From contig NZ_WTSX01000001.1 of the NCBI RefSeq assembly GCF_009828745.1, positions 124,001-188,000 on the forward strand: DNA of 64,000 nucleotides, read 5' to 3'. Under the pieces are notes generated by a model, which saw nothing but the letters and a program-made list of their open reading frames with translations, was not told the origin of the DNA and ran no database searches. This DNA comes from Erysipelothrix anatis (lineage in GTDB: Bacteria > Bacillota_I > Bacilli_A > Erysipelotrichales > Erysipelotrichaceae). Shown here one piece after another: positions 45,637-54,170 of this stretch (position 1 is the first letter of the stretch; every line of letters starts with the position of its first letter). The position numbers were made by a program, and so were the translations under genes.

Positions 45637-46875
45637 TTAACTTTGTGCTAACACTTCATCGAAGGTTAATCCTGAGTTCTTAACTTTTGTGGCCATATCT
45701 TTACCAACATAACGCAAGTGCCACGCCTCAGGCATATAGCCTGTAATGTGTTCTTTTCCTTCAGGATATCGCACAATAAATCCAAACTTGTGGGCATTAT
45801 TATTAACCCATGTTGACTGCTCAGTTTGCGCAAAATCAAACATATAACCACCTGGTGTTACAACATCAATAACAAGACCTGTTTGATGCTCAGATGTCCC
45901 AGGTCGAGCAGACATTCGATCGGCTTCCGCCTGACCATGTTGCGCTACATAATTGGTATACAACTCATTTTGAAAGTCGTAATCACGGTATGATGATGTC
46001 GTATACATCCACATACCCGTTTCACTTTTCATGGTGTCTACCATCGCAATAAAGGCGTCAACCGTAGCAGGCGTTGCCTCATAACCGGTGCTTACCGCAT
46101 ATGCTTCAGGAATGTCTTTAAGTGGGGGTACATAATCTGCAGGCAATGCTCGTTGCTTGGTGACCAAAACGAGTTCAGAACCTGCATTGGTAACACTTGC
46201 AAGTTCTGATTGTGGTTTTTCATTGGATTCTTCTTTTGGTTTTTCTTCATTGGTTTCAGGTTCGGGTTTTACTGCAACATCTTCTGTTGTATCACGTTCT
46301 TCCAATTCACCAACGACAACAGTAATAGTGAGCGTTTGAGTTTTCCCTTCGGCACTTGTCTCAAAAGTTACAGGATATTCACCATCCATGTCCCAATCGA
46401 CTGTATCCAGATTTGACGTCACCGTCGCAGCAACTTTATCATACGCTTTAATATAATCTGCGCTTGCAACGAGTGAACCTTCAGTCGCATTAACACGCTC
46501 TTGATCTTTCAATACTTGATCGTTATTGCGTACAGTTAACGCAACATCACGATTTTCAACGATTGCTATATCAAAACGATGCACCCGATTCTCTTTTTTG
46601 GATGAGATGACAACCGCAAGGTTCTTATCTTTTACTTTTTCTGGTTTACTAATTGTATATTGCTTATTTTCAGCGACTTTTCCATTCACCTCAACAACAC
46701 CGAATTCTATACTCTGTTGTTTAGCAATGGCATCCATATCGATAATTGTTCCCACCTCAACCGTCATTTTTTCCTGCATTGACTCCACAGGTGTTTTAAT
46801 CTTTGTGAGTGAGTAAATTGCATATAACGCGAATATAGCGACAATTCCTAATTGAATATAACTTTTACGTTTCAT
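45637..46875 (-). CDS. vanY: D-alanyl-D-alanine carboxypeptidase, M15/VanY family
   Basis: A 412-residue membrane-anchored protein. An N-terminal helix (residues ~8-24) is followed by about 200 residues of beta-rich, Ig-like sequence and a Glu/Pro/Lys-rich linker. The C-terminal VanY domain carries TSSYRDYDFQNELY, the Zn motif GTSEHQTGLVIDV (His and Asp) and PEAWHLRYVG (Glu and His). It should trim the terminal D-Ala of peptidoglycan stem peptides outside the cell. The extra Ig-like part is long for the family. It adjoins a SWIM-protein gene. Confidence 0.9.
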   Translation of the reverse strand: MKRKSYIQLGIVAIFALYAIYSLTKIKTPVESMQEKMTVEVGTIIDMDAIAKQQSIEFGVVEVNGKVAENKQYTISKPEKVKDKNLAVVISSKKENRVHRFDIAIVENRDVALTVRNNDQVLKDQERVNATEGSLVASADYIKAYDKVAATVTSNLDTVDWDMDGEYPVTFETSAEGKTQTLTITVVVGELEERDTTEDVAVKPEPETNEEKPKEESNEKPQSELASVTNAGSELVLVTKQRALPADYVPPLKDIPEAYAVSTGYEATPATVDAFIAMVDTMKSETGMWMYTTSSYRDYDFQNELYTNYVAQHGQAEADRMSARPGTSEHQTGLVIDVVTPGGYMFDFAQTEQSTWVNNNAHKFGFIVRYPEGKEHITGYMPEAWHLRYVGKDMATKVKNSGLTFDEVLAQS

Positions 46876-46883
46876 ACTGGCTC

Positions 46884-47381
46884 CTATGACAAGTCTTCGC
46901 CTTGTCCATAAAATGTAAAATCAAACTCTGAAAACTGTTGTGCTAATTGAGGGTAACGTTCAAATAACACGATTAAATATTCTATCAAATTATCGTGCGA
47001 CAACAGCGATAAGAGGTGCCCAACTTCAACCATTAATTCTGGTGTCAAAGTGCCTTCCTGCATATCCAAGTCTGAAGCATAGTCATCAAATGTTTCAAGT
47101 GCTTCAACACTAAAATTGTGGATGTTTCCGTTTTTAATCGATGACGCAATAGTTGCAGCCATGTGTTTACAGTTGTTGCCTTTTTTCGCATGCTCGCATG
47201 AGCAATACATCGAATCCACTGCATTCCCTGTAATTTCAATCCGAACAATGTACAAATCACTTCCTTGTACGCGTGCTCGAATCACTTCTTTAGTATCTTC
47301 AATAATCTGAACTTTTGATTCTTCTAATAGCGTTTCACCGCGGTTATAAATATAGTCTCTAAAATAAAATCCTACTTCCAT
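46884..47381 (-). CDS. SWIM zinc-finger protein
   Basis: A 165-residue protein. It has a SWIM zinc finger (CxCx-n-CxH) with the residues MYCSCEHAKKGNNCKHMAAT at about residues 57-77, preceded by a segment that fits the usual SWIM-domain strand (KVQIIEDTKEVIRARVQGSDLY). The rest is acidic and helical. SWIM proteins often associate with SNF2 helicases or bind DNA or protein, but no helicase is nearby. Its stop lies 8 bases before the vanY start and they share a strand, so they may be cotranscribed. Confidence 0.8.
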   Translation of the reverse strand: MEVGFYFRDYIYNRGETLLEESKVQIIEDTKEVIRARVQGSDLYIVRIEITGNAVDSMYCSCEHAKKGNNCKHMAATIASSIKNGNIHNFSVEALETFDDYASDLDMQEGTLTPELMVEVGHLLSLLSHDNLIEYLIVLFERYPQLAQQFSEFDFTFYGQGEDLS

Positions 47382-47513
47382 GTGTACTCCTAATTCTAAT
47401 TATGTTTAATATCTTAATATTCCTACTTTAATATTATACACTAATTTTCTTTTTGATTCTCACATACTCTTTTTCTATGGTTTTTAGCGATTTTTATATC
47501 AAATTATCCACAT

Positions 47514-47551
47514 AAAAACCCCTATCCATTGGCATGTGGATAGGGGTTTTT
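47514..47551. terminator. Strong terminator past the GHL10-like gene
   Basis: AAAAACCCCTATCCA and TGGATAGGGGTTTTT form a 15-bp stem with an eight-base loop, flanked by A and T runs. It ends the transcript of the gene at 47626-49890. Confidence 0.9.
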
Positions 47552-47625
47552 CGATAATACATTATGAGGATTATGACATTTTAAACATTCTTATTCTGTT
47601 TACAGAAATGTATGAATTTTATCGA

Positions 47626-49890
47626 TTATTTTGCGTCTTTATGACGTATTTTACCAAAAATTACAAGCACAAATCCAGCGAGTAAAATACTATATCCGAG
47701 ATGATATTCTTGAACACCAGTTGCTGGTAGGGTTGTTGGCAATTCATTATTATCTCCGTCTGGTTTTGTTTCAGGTTCAGGTTTTGGCTCTGGTTTTGTT
47801 TCCGGATTAGTATCGGCTTTCACAACATTTAAGCTTACAGTAAATGGAACACTTGCACCGGTTTTATCTGAAGTTAATGTGACTGAAATCTGAACTGTCC
47901 CGAGTTTGCTTGCATCGAAGATTTCATCAAAGTTTGTAACAACCTGATAGGTATCATTTGCCTGAATTTGAAGCAAGTCTAAGAATTGTTGCTTTGTTAA
48001 TGTTGTATCTTTTTTAATCTCTAGTGTAAGATTTTGTACAGTCGCATCAAATACGAATGTTTCCGCTACTTTTCCTTCGGTTTGAACGTATGCTTTGTCT
48101 AGAACACTCACAACATATTTATCATGCGGAGCATTCGAGACGTCAAATACATAGTCTTGTTTTCCTGCAAAATTTACTTTTCCAAGAATGGTACCCGACG
48201 CCATGATTTCTTCAATACTTTGACCTTCTTGGCCACCATAGATGACATACATCCGTGCATTTGTATTGTTCGTTTCGTTCCATAAAAGGGTATTATCTTT
48301 GAGTTCAACCGTTTCCAAAGGGACGACGTTGCCATGTGATAACTGAGGATGACTTGGCGACAATGACGCTTTCGCAAATGAATCATTACGAAGGATTTCT
48401 AAACTTTCATTCTTAACTGCGTGTGCATCACGTTTAGCCGGATCAACGGTATCTAAATCTGATGGCATAATGTCTGAATAGCCATACAACGCACTCCCTG
48501 CAACATTTGGCAGTGTTTGATTGAACTTCATTTGATTGTTAATTTCTTCAGGATTCTTCCAATCGCCGTCCCACGAGTTATTTACATGTTTGTAGTTAGC
48601 ATGTCCAATATATAGTTTTGTTTGTGTACCTTCAACAGCATTGTCCCACCAACGGGCAAGTTCACCATATGGGGCTGCTCCAGCACCAAATGCCCAGTAA
48701 ATTTGCGGTGCTACATAATCAAGTTTGCCATCTTTAATCCATTGATAAGTATCAGCAAAGATCGTTTGGGAGTATGACTTGGATGAACCTTGAGGGGTAT
48801 TTGATCCACGATCATCAATTGACTTGTGCTCCCAAATTCCAAATGGACTGATTCCAAATTGAACTGACGATTCCGTTTTGTTATTGTGTGTTCCAATAAC
48901 GTCATTGACTTTGTCGATGAGTTTTGTGACATTATCACGACGCCACGCCTCAATTCCTGCTTCTGAGTTTTCGTAGTCATTTCCATATTTTTCGAATGTT
49001 GCGCGATCTTCGCCTTTACTTCCGAAAATTTCACTACCGGGAATATCGACCCCATTTTCATCTTTGAGGACTGCCCCTTTATATGGATAGAAGTAATCAT
49101 CAAAATGAATGGCATCGACATCATAGTTTGTTACAACTTCTTGAATGGTATCGCCAACATGATTAATAACTTCAGGTTCTCCTGGGTTTAAGAATAGTTT
49201 TCCTTGAAACTCTAGAACGTATTCTGGGTTTTTAACTGCGAAGTTTGTATCGGCTAGTACACCAGCTTTGTTGAGTGCAGCGACACGTTCACTTGTTGTC
49301 ATGACCGCAACATCTTCTTTACTATAACCAACGGCAGCTAGTTTTGTAAGCACACCTGCTGACATGATATCTGAATTTGTTACACGGTATGGATTAAACC
49401 ACGCATGGTATTCCATGCCACGTTCATGTGTAGCATCAACCATGTACGCGAGTGGATCAAAATCCACATCTTGGCCTTGTTTACCACTCAGGAATTCTGA
49501 TGTTGGATTAATGGTTGATGGATAGAATGCATCTAATAAAGGTCTAACTTGGAAAATCATTGCGTTCATATTCCATGCTTCAAAATCATCAAGACGTGAT
49601 TCATACATGTCTTTGAATGCCGTTTCGTCACTTATTTGTGGGAAGTGTAGATTAAAAATCGTACCAATCCACGATGATTTAAATTGTGTTTGTTCTTGAT
49701 TGTAAGCAACTGGAACTTCAATTTGTTCCGTACTGCCATTGTAATACATGACAGGGTCATTGTTGTCATAACCCATAGTTCCATCTGCAAGTTTCTTATA
49801 CTTGTACAGAGGTTCAGAGGTTGATGCTCCTACTTGATATGTTGATAAACCTAAAAAAAGTGCTAGAAATAAAACCAAAGTTTTTTTCAT
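47626..49890 (-). CDS. LPATG-anchored glycoside-hydrolase-like surface protein, GHL10/DUF187
   Basis: A 754-residue protein. Signal MKKTLVLFLALFLGLSTYQVGAS is followed by a GHL10-type domain (residues ~60-430) with FNLHFPQISDETAF, VRPLLDAFYPSTINPTSEFLSG, HAWFNPYRV and AIHFDDYFYP (typical TIM-barrel carboxylates), then GISPFGIW and APQIYWAF. Two beta-sandwich regions follow, then a Pro/Glu/Lys-rich stalk (TKPEPKPEPE) and the sorting motif LPATG with membrane helix and KIRHKDAK. Relatives are predicted glycosidases acting on cell-wall or exogenous glycans. AGGAGGAAAAT precedes the ATG. Real substrate unknown. Confidence 0.88.
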   Translation of the reverse strand: MKKTLVLFLALFLGLSTYQVGASTSEPLYKYKKLADGTMGYDNNDPVMYYNGSTEQIEVPVAYNQEQTQFKSSWIGTIFNLHFPQISDETAFKDMYESRLDDFEAWNMNAMIFQVRPLLDAFYPSTINPTSEFLSGKQGQDVDFDPLAYMVDATHERGMEYHAWFNPYRVTNSDIMSAGVLTKLAAVGYSKEDVAVMTTSERVAALNKAGVLADTNFAVKNPEYVLEFQGKLFLNPGEPEVINHVGDTIQEVVTNYDVDAIHFDDYFYPYKGAVLKDENGVDIPGSEIFGSKGEDRATFEKYGNDYENSEAGIEAWRRDNVTKLIDKVNDVIGTHNNKTESSVQFGISPFGIWEHKSIDDRGSNTPQGSSKSYSQTIFADTYQWIKDGKLDYVAPQIYWAFGAGAAPYGELARWWDNAVEGTQTKLYIGHANYKHVNNSWDGDWKNPEEINNQMKFNQTLPNVAGSALYGYSDIMPSDLDTVDPAKRDAHAVKNESLEILRNDSFAKASLSPSHPQLSHGNVVPLETVELKDNTLLWNETNNTNARMYVIYGGQEGQSIEEIMASGTILGKVNFAGKQDYVFDVSNAPHDKYVVSVLDKAYVQTEGKVAETFVFDATVQNLTLEIKKDTTLTKQQFLDLLQIQANDTYQVVTNFDEIFDASKLGTVQISVTLTSDKTGASVPFTVSLNVVKADTNPETKPEPKPEPETKPDGDNNELPTTLPATGVQEYHLGYSILLAGFVLVIFGKIRHKDAK

Positions 49891-50020
49891 ATTTTCCTCC
49901 TATAGCGCTTACATTCATTATACACATTAGAAATATTATTTCACTATATTCCGGAAATTATTGGAAATTATTTTTAACAAAGTGCATTTCAGTCACTCTT
50001 TAGGGATTCTTTTGCAGAAA

Positions 50021-50043
50021 AAAAAATAGTGCCGAAGCACTAT
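50021..50043 (-). terminator. Terminator of the methionine-uptake operon
   Basis: Minus-strand ATAGTGC-TTCG-GCACTAT is followed by a T run; it lies right behind the metQ stop codon. Confidence 0.88.
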
Positions 50044-50047
50044 CATT

Positions 50048-50854
50048 TTACCACACTGGAATTGAGGCACCTTTACTGTCTTCAATTACAAGTTGTTTTA
50101 CAGCATCTGTTTGATATAATTCAACAATACGTTTAAACGTTGGATTATCTTTATCTTCGCTACGAGCCGCAATTAAGTTCACATAAGGGTTTTCTTGCGA
50201 GATACTTACATCTTCTAAAACGATCGCTTTCTCTGCCGGGTTAAGCCCTGCATCAACTGCAATTCCGGAGTTTACTGCCGCAAATGCAACATCCGGTAGC
50301 GATGCTGGAATTTGCGCAGCTGCCAATTCAATAATCTCCAAGTTTAATGGATTTTCTATAATATCTTTTAGTGTTGGGAACTTCGCATCATTCAGTTTGA
50401 TAAAACCATTTGCTTGTAAGAGTTGTAAAGCACGACCACCATTTGTGACATCATTCGGAATCGCGACTTTATCATTTTCTTTAACGTCTTTCAAATCAGT
50501 AATTTTGTTTGAGTAAAGACCAAGTGGTGCAATTGATGTCTTCGCAATTGAGACTAGGTCATATTTATTCGTCTCAACTTCATTTTCTAAATAGACTTGA
50601 TGCTGAAATGCATTCAAATCTATCTCACCATTATTTAACGCAGCATTGGGTTGTGTATAGTCACTGAAAGCTACAATTTCAATTTTGATACCTTCTTTAG
50701 CAGCTTCCTCAGCAACATGTTTCCAGACTACCGAATCACTCCCAATCATTCCCACTTTAACGACATTTTCATCACCTGTTGCTGGCGTTGATTTTGATCC
50801 GCATCCTACTAAAACCAATAATCCTACGATGAGGATTGTTACAATTTTTTTCAT
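50048..50854 (-). CDS. metQ: Methionine-binding lipoprotein
   Basis: A 268-residue NlpA/MetQ lipoprotein. Signal MKKIVTILIVGLLVLVGC with lipid Cys18. Mature signature residues include VVKVGMIGSDSVVWKHVAEEAAKEGIKIEIV, NGEIDLNAFQHQVYLENEV and VAIPNDVTNGGRALQLLQ. It captures L- or D-methionine for the MetNI transporter, encoded just upstream. AGGAGAAAAAAT precedes the ATG. The gene is the last of the T-box operon. Confidence 0.95.
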   Translation of the reverse strand: MKKIVTILIVGLLVLVGCGSKSTPATGDENVVKVGMIGSDSVVWKHVAEEAAKEGIKIEIVAFSDYTQPNAALNNGEIDLNAFQHQVYLENEVETNKYDLVSIAKTSIAPLGLYSNKITDLKDVKENDKVAIPNDVTNGGRALQLLQANGFIKLNDAKFPTLKDIIENPLNLEIIELAAAQIPASLPDVAFAAVNSGIAVDAGLNPAEKAIVLEDVSISQENPYVNLIAARSEDKDNPTFKRIVELYQTDAVKQLVIEDSKGASIPVW

Positions 50855-50865
50855 ATTTTTTCTCC

Positions 50866-51546
50866 TTAGTGTGTTGTTTTCTTAATAATAATAGTTCCTA
50901 ATCCTTGCACAACACTGATCATAATTAAAATTACAAGGACCGAAACATTGGTAATATCATGCATATAACGTGCATGACCATAGCGTGTCACAAAATCTCC
51001 AAGACCGCCGCCTCCGACAATACCAGCCATTGCGGTAAGGCCAATGAGGCTTACAATCGTAATGGTTGTTGCACGAACAAGTGCTGGAATACTTTCTTTT
51101 AGATAAACCCGGAAGATAATCCCTAAAGGTGACACTCCCATCGCGGTTGCTGCTTCAATCAATCCTGCATCAATATCCGATAAAGCCATATCAACTTGAC
51201 GCATTAGGAAGGGAACGCATCCTATCACGAGTGGCACAATCGCACCATCAATACCGATACTAGTTCCAGCAATAATTCGTGTTAATGGTGCTATAAAGGT
51301 GATCAAAATAACAAATGGAATCGAGCGCAACAAGTTGGTTGATTTATCTAAAATTTGATAGACAAGTTTATTTTCAAGTATGCCATCCTCACGGGTAACA
51401 ACTAAAATCACACCCAATGTAATTCCGATTACAAATGCTATGACACCGCTCCGAATCACCATTTCAACTGTTTGCCAAACCGCTTTTATAAACTCATCTT
51501 GATAGTTCATCAAATTGGGTAAATAGGTTTCAAGTACGTTAGTCAT
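50866..51546 (-). CDS. metI: Methionine ABC transporter permease
   Basis: A 226-residue permease with five helices and the binding-protein-dependent EAA motif EAATAMGVSPLGIIFRVYLKES. Either ATG (51552 or 51546) is possible; the second has better spacing from GAGG and begins MTNVLETYLPNL. The end of metN overlaps the start. It works with MetN and MetQ in methionine uptake. Confidence 0.95.
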   Translation of the reverse strand: MTNVLETYLPNLMNYQDEFIKAVWQTVEMVIRSGVIAFVIGITLGVILVVTREDGILENKLVYQILDKSTNLLRSIPFVILITFIAPLTRIIAGTSIGIDGAIVPLVIGCVPFLMRQVDMALSDIDAGLIEAATAMGVSPLGIIFRVYLKESIPALVRATTITIVSLIGLTAMAGIVGGGGLGDFVTRYGHARYMHDITNVSVLVILIMISVVQGLGTIIIKKTTH

Positions 51547-52567
51547 TTTCATATACCTCTACTTTCACGCCTGTCGCTTGTAAGAACTCTAGGGCTTCAA
51601 CTTGACGTTCGCCAGTCAGGATAACAACGAGAATTCCAAGCACCTCTTCATGAACAATCTCAACATTTGCAAACACAATACTTGCTTTAACATTGAAACG
51701 TAAACTCACTTCTGAGATGATCGCTTCTTGCGTAATATTCCCCCGGAAATCAAGACGGACTAATTGTTGTTCCGCATCAAGTGCTAAAATTTCCGGCTTC
51801 TCATCGATCAATGCTTGTAGTGAGGTAAGATTTGTCGTCGTATCCACAAAATCTTTAGTAATTGTCGCTTTTGGGTTGGCGAATATTTCCGTTACTGCGT
51901 CCAATTCTTTAATATGACCGTCTTCCATCACCGCCACACGATCGCATACTGTTTTCACAACGGCCATCTCATGCGTAATAATTACAATCGTGATTCCCAA
52001 ACGTTCGTTAACTTCCTTCAGCAATTTCAAGATTGTCTGGGTGGTCTGCGGATCTAGAGCACTTGTTGCTTCATCGCATAAAAGAATATCTGGATCATTC
52101 GCCAATGCACGCGCAATCGCTACACGTTGCTTTTGCCCACCAGATAGTTGTGATGGAAACGCATCGCGTTTGTCTGCTATTCCAACGAGTTCAAGGAGTG
52201 ACTCAACTTTATCTTTAATTTCATACTTCGTCTTACCTTTGTAACGTAATGGGAATGCTATATTTTCATAAACAGTTCGGGAGTTTAATAAGTTAAAGCC
52301 TTGAAATATCATGCCTATTTTACGTCGTTCATTTCGAAGCTCGCGTGGGTTCAACGACTTCACATCAATACCGTTTACGATAATTTTTCCCGATTCTGGA
52401 CGTTCTAGTAAATTAATGCAGCGGACAAGCGTGCTCTTTCCTGCACCGCTAAATCCAATAACTCCAAAAATTTCTCCCGGTGTGACTTTGAAACTGACGT
52501 CTTGCAGCGCATGAACATTCAGTTGCTTTGTTTGAAATGTTTTTGATACATTTTGAAATTCAATCAT
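51539..52567 (-). CDS. metN: Methionine ABC transporter ATPase
   Basis: A 342-residue MetN: Walker A GFSGAGKST, signature LSGGQKQR, Walker B ILLCDEATSALDP and switch His ITHEMAVV. Residues ~265-340 are the C-terminal NIL regulatory domain (EAIISEVSLRFNVKASIVFANVEIVH) that inhibits transport when methionine is high in the cell. It begins two bases after the M20 gene and overlaps metI. Confidence 0.95.
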   Translation of the reverse strand: MIEFQNVSKTFQTKQLNVHALQDVSFKVTPGEIFGVIGFSGAGKSTLVRCINLLERPESGKIIVNGIDVKSLNPRELRNERRKIGMIFQGFNLLNSRTVYENIAFPLRYKGKTKYEIKDKVESLLELVGIADKRDAFPSQLSGGQKQRVAIARALANDPDILLCDEATSALDPQTTQTILKLLKEVNERLGITIVIITHEMAVVKTVCDRVAVMEDGHIKELDAVTEIFANPKATITKDFVDTTTNLTSLQALIDEKPEILALDAEQQLVRLDFRGNITQEAIISEVSLRFNVKASIVFANVEIVHEEVLGILVVILTGERQVEALEFLQATGVKVEVYEND

Positions 52568-52569
52568 TA

Positions 52570-53757
52570 TTATTCTCCTTGCAATACCACATTTTCTCGA
52601 TGTTCTTTTTTAATTGCTTCTAGCAGTTCAGGATTTGTGAGTAGCTCTAAAGCCGTATGGGCAAGAACTTTAGCCCCAAGTGCAATGGAGTCAAGTCCAA
52701 GTTCACTTTTAGATGCTTCTCTAAACTCGATACTGTGACCAGCCATTGGTGTATTATTGATATTAATATAGGGTTGAATTGTTGGAACAACCTGGCTTAC
52801 ATTTCCGACGTCTGATGACCCTTGACCTCCGGTCACTTTGCGGGGTGTGAACACTTCGCCATATGTTCCAAGTTTTGCTTCATAAATTGCATCAAATGAT
52901 GGGGTAAGGATGATGTTATCAACACTATTTTGGAACAGTCCAAACTTATGAGTGCATCCCGTAGCGAGTGCTGCTCCTTTAACAATGTTCTCAAATTTTT
53001 GATAGACATCATTCAATGTTGTCCGACTTTTGGCACGAAGGTAAAAACGTGCCGACGCATATTCTGGCACAACATTCGGAGCATCACCGCCATGAGTTAC
53101 AATCCCATGAATTCGAACATCATCCGTTAAGTGTTCGCGCAGCGCATTCACACTATTGAAAACTTGAATGATGGCATCGAGGGCGTTGATTCCGTGTTGC
53201 GGATTGCCGGATGCATGGCTTGCACGTCCGAAGAATTCAACATCAACTGGATCATTAGCAAGTCCCGATGTTGTTCCACCATGTAAATGACCAGGGTGAA
53301 CGCATAAAGCAGCATCAACATCGTCAAAGAATCCTTCACGAACAAAGCTTCCTTTTGCGGAGCCGTTTTCGCCACCTTCTTCTCCAGGTGTTCCATAAAC
53401 TCGAATTTCACCACCAACTTCATCTACGATTTGTTTTAAAGCCGCTCCAGCCAAGGATGATGTTGCACCAAAGAGGTTATGCCCACACGCATGGCCGATA
53501 CCGACGAGAGCATCATATTCAGCTAGAAACGCAATCACAGGTCCTGGTTTGTTTGAAACATAACGTGCATCAAATCCTGTACGGTGTCCTGCAACATCAA
53601 TTTTGACCTCAAAGCCTTCTGCTTTAAGCTGGCTTGCAAGAGTTTCACTGGCAAAGAATTCATAATTACTTACTTCCGGTTTCGCATGAATATCTAACGC
53701 GATTTTTTTGTATACTTCATGTTGTTGGTTTACGTATTCATCAATTTTGTGTGTCAT
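52570..53757 (-). CDS. M20 family amidohydrolase, aminoacyl-type
   Basis: A 395-residue M20D-type peptidase/amidohydrolase. Motifs: AEYDALVGIGHACGHN (metal Cys-Gly-His), TPGEEGGENGSAKG (Glu-Glu), CVHPGHLHGG and the C-terminal GHSIEF. The PABA-glutamate or N-acyl-amino-acid class is closest. It is the first gene of the operon and precedes metN, as in Streptococcus pneumoniae where an M20 gene lies in the met locus. It may free methionine from N-acyl- or peptide forms; that is inferred. GGGAGAAAGAAT precedes the ATG. Confidence 0.9.
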   Translation of the reverse strand: MTHKIDEYVNQQHEVYKKIALDIHAKPEVSNYEFFASETLASQLKAEGFEVKIDVAGHRTGFDARYVSNKPGPVIAFLAEYDALVGIGHACGHNLFGATSSLAGAALKQIVDEVGGEIRVYGTPGEEGGENGSAKGSFVREGFFDDVDAALCVHPGHLHGGTTSGLANDPVDVEFFGRASHASGNPQHGINALDAIIQVFNSVNALREHLTDDVRIHGIVTHGGDAPNVVPEYASARFYLRAKSRTTLNDVYQKFENIVKGAALATGCTHKFGLFQNSVDNIILTPSFDAIYEAKLGTYGEVFTPRKVTGGQGSSDVGNVSQVVPTIQPYININNTPMAGHSIEFREASKSELGLDSIALGAKVLAHTALELLTNPELLEAIKKEHRENVVLQGE

Positions 53758-53784
53758 ATTCTTTCTCCCTTTTGCTTCCTAAGC

Positions 53785-54043
53785 ATATAAAAAGCGCCCA
53801 TCCCTAAGGATGAGCGCTGCTCATGTTACCACCTTAATTCGTTTATGTCTCACGATCATAAACCTCTTCAAGAACTATCATTCTCTAGCGCTTTAACGGG
53901 CGCTCCCGATGTGCCTAAACCACTATTCGTGTTTCAGCATCATTGCTCCAAGGCCATTTTCGCTTCGTTTCCGTCCGTCTACTCTCACCATACGTAGATT
54001 CTCTGTAAGAACTTTCATGAAGTTACTTTCCTTTTCATCGCTT
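53785..54043 (-). promoter_or_regulatory. T-box leader of the metNIQ operon
   Basis: Read on the minus strand, the leader has stem I features (AGAGAATCTACG, GGTGAGAG, then CCTTGGAGCAATGATGC), the T-box AAGGTGGTAACATGAGC (53835 downward), and a terminator AGCGCTCATCC/GGATGGGCGCT (53818-53793) ending in T4. AUG triplets occur in the 3' arm of stem I, which would suit a methionine specifier, but the exact loop was not modelled. Uncharged tRNA should stabilise the antiterminator and switch the operon on. Confidence 0.92.
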
Positions 54044-54049
54044 TTCACT

Positions 54050-54078
54050 ATTATTACCAATAATGTTTCAAATGTCAA
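54050..54078 (-). promoter_or_regulatory. Promoter of the T-box/methionine operon
   Basis: TTGACA (54078-54073) and an AATAAT/TAATAA -10 region (54056-54050) have 16-17 bases between them. Transcription would start near 54043, at the T-box 5' end. Confidence 0.75.
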
Positions 54079-54137
54079 CACCTTTTCAAGATAATTGTTA
54101 AAACGTCATCGTTGCGGTCTGTTTCAACATACAAAAA

Positions 54138-54166
54138 AAGCATGCACATTATGTATGCATGCTTTT
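54138..54166 (-). terminator. Terminator of the GH85 gene
   Basis: AAAGCATGCA and TGCATGCTTT form a 10-bp stem with a nine-base loop, next to the stop codon at 54171. Confidence 0.85.
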
Positions 54167-54170
54167 AATT

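Larger units (their letters stand above)
53758..54170. other. Gap of 413 bases: T-box leader, its promoter and a terminator
   Basis: Apart from the T-box RNA at 53785-54043, its promoter at 54050-54078 and the terminator at 54138-54166 of the GH85 gene, I see no gene in this stretch. Plus-strand reading frames here lie antisense to the T-box and are not supported. Confidence 0.7.
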
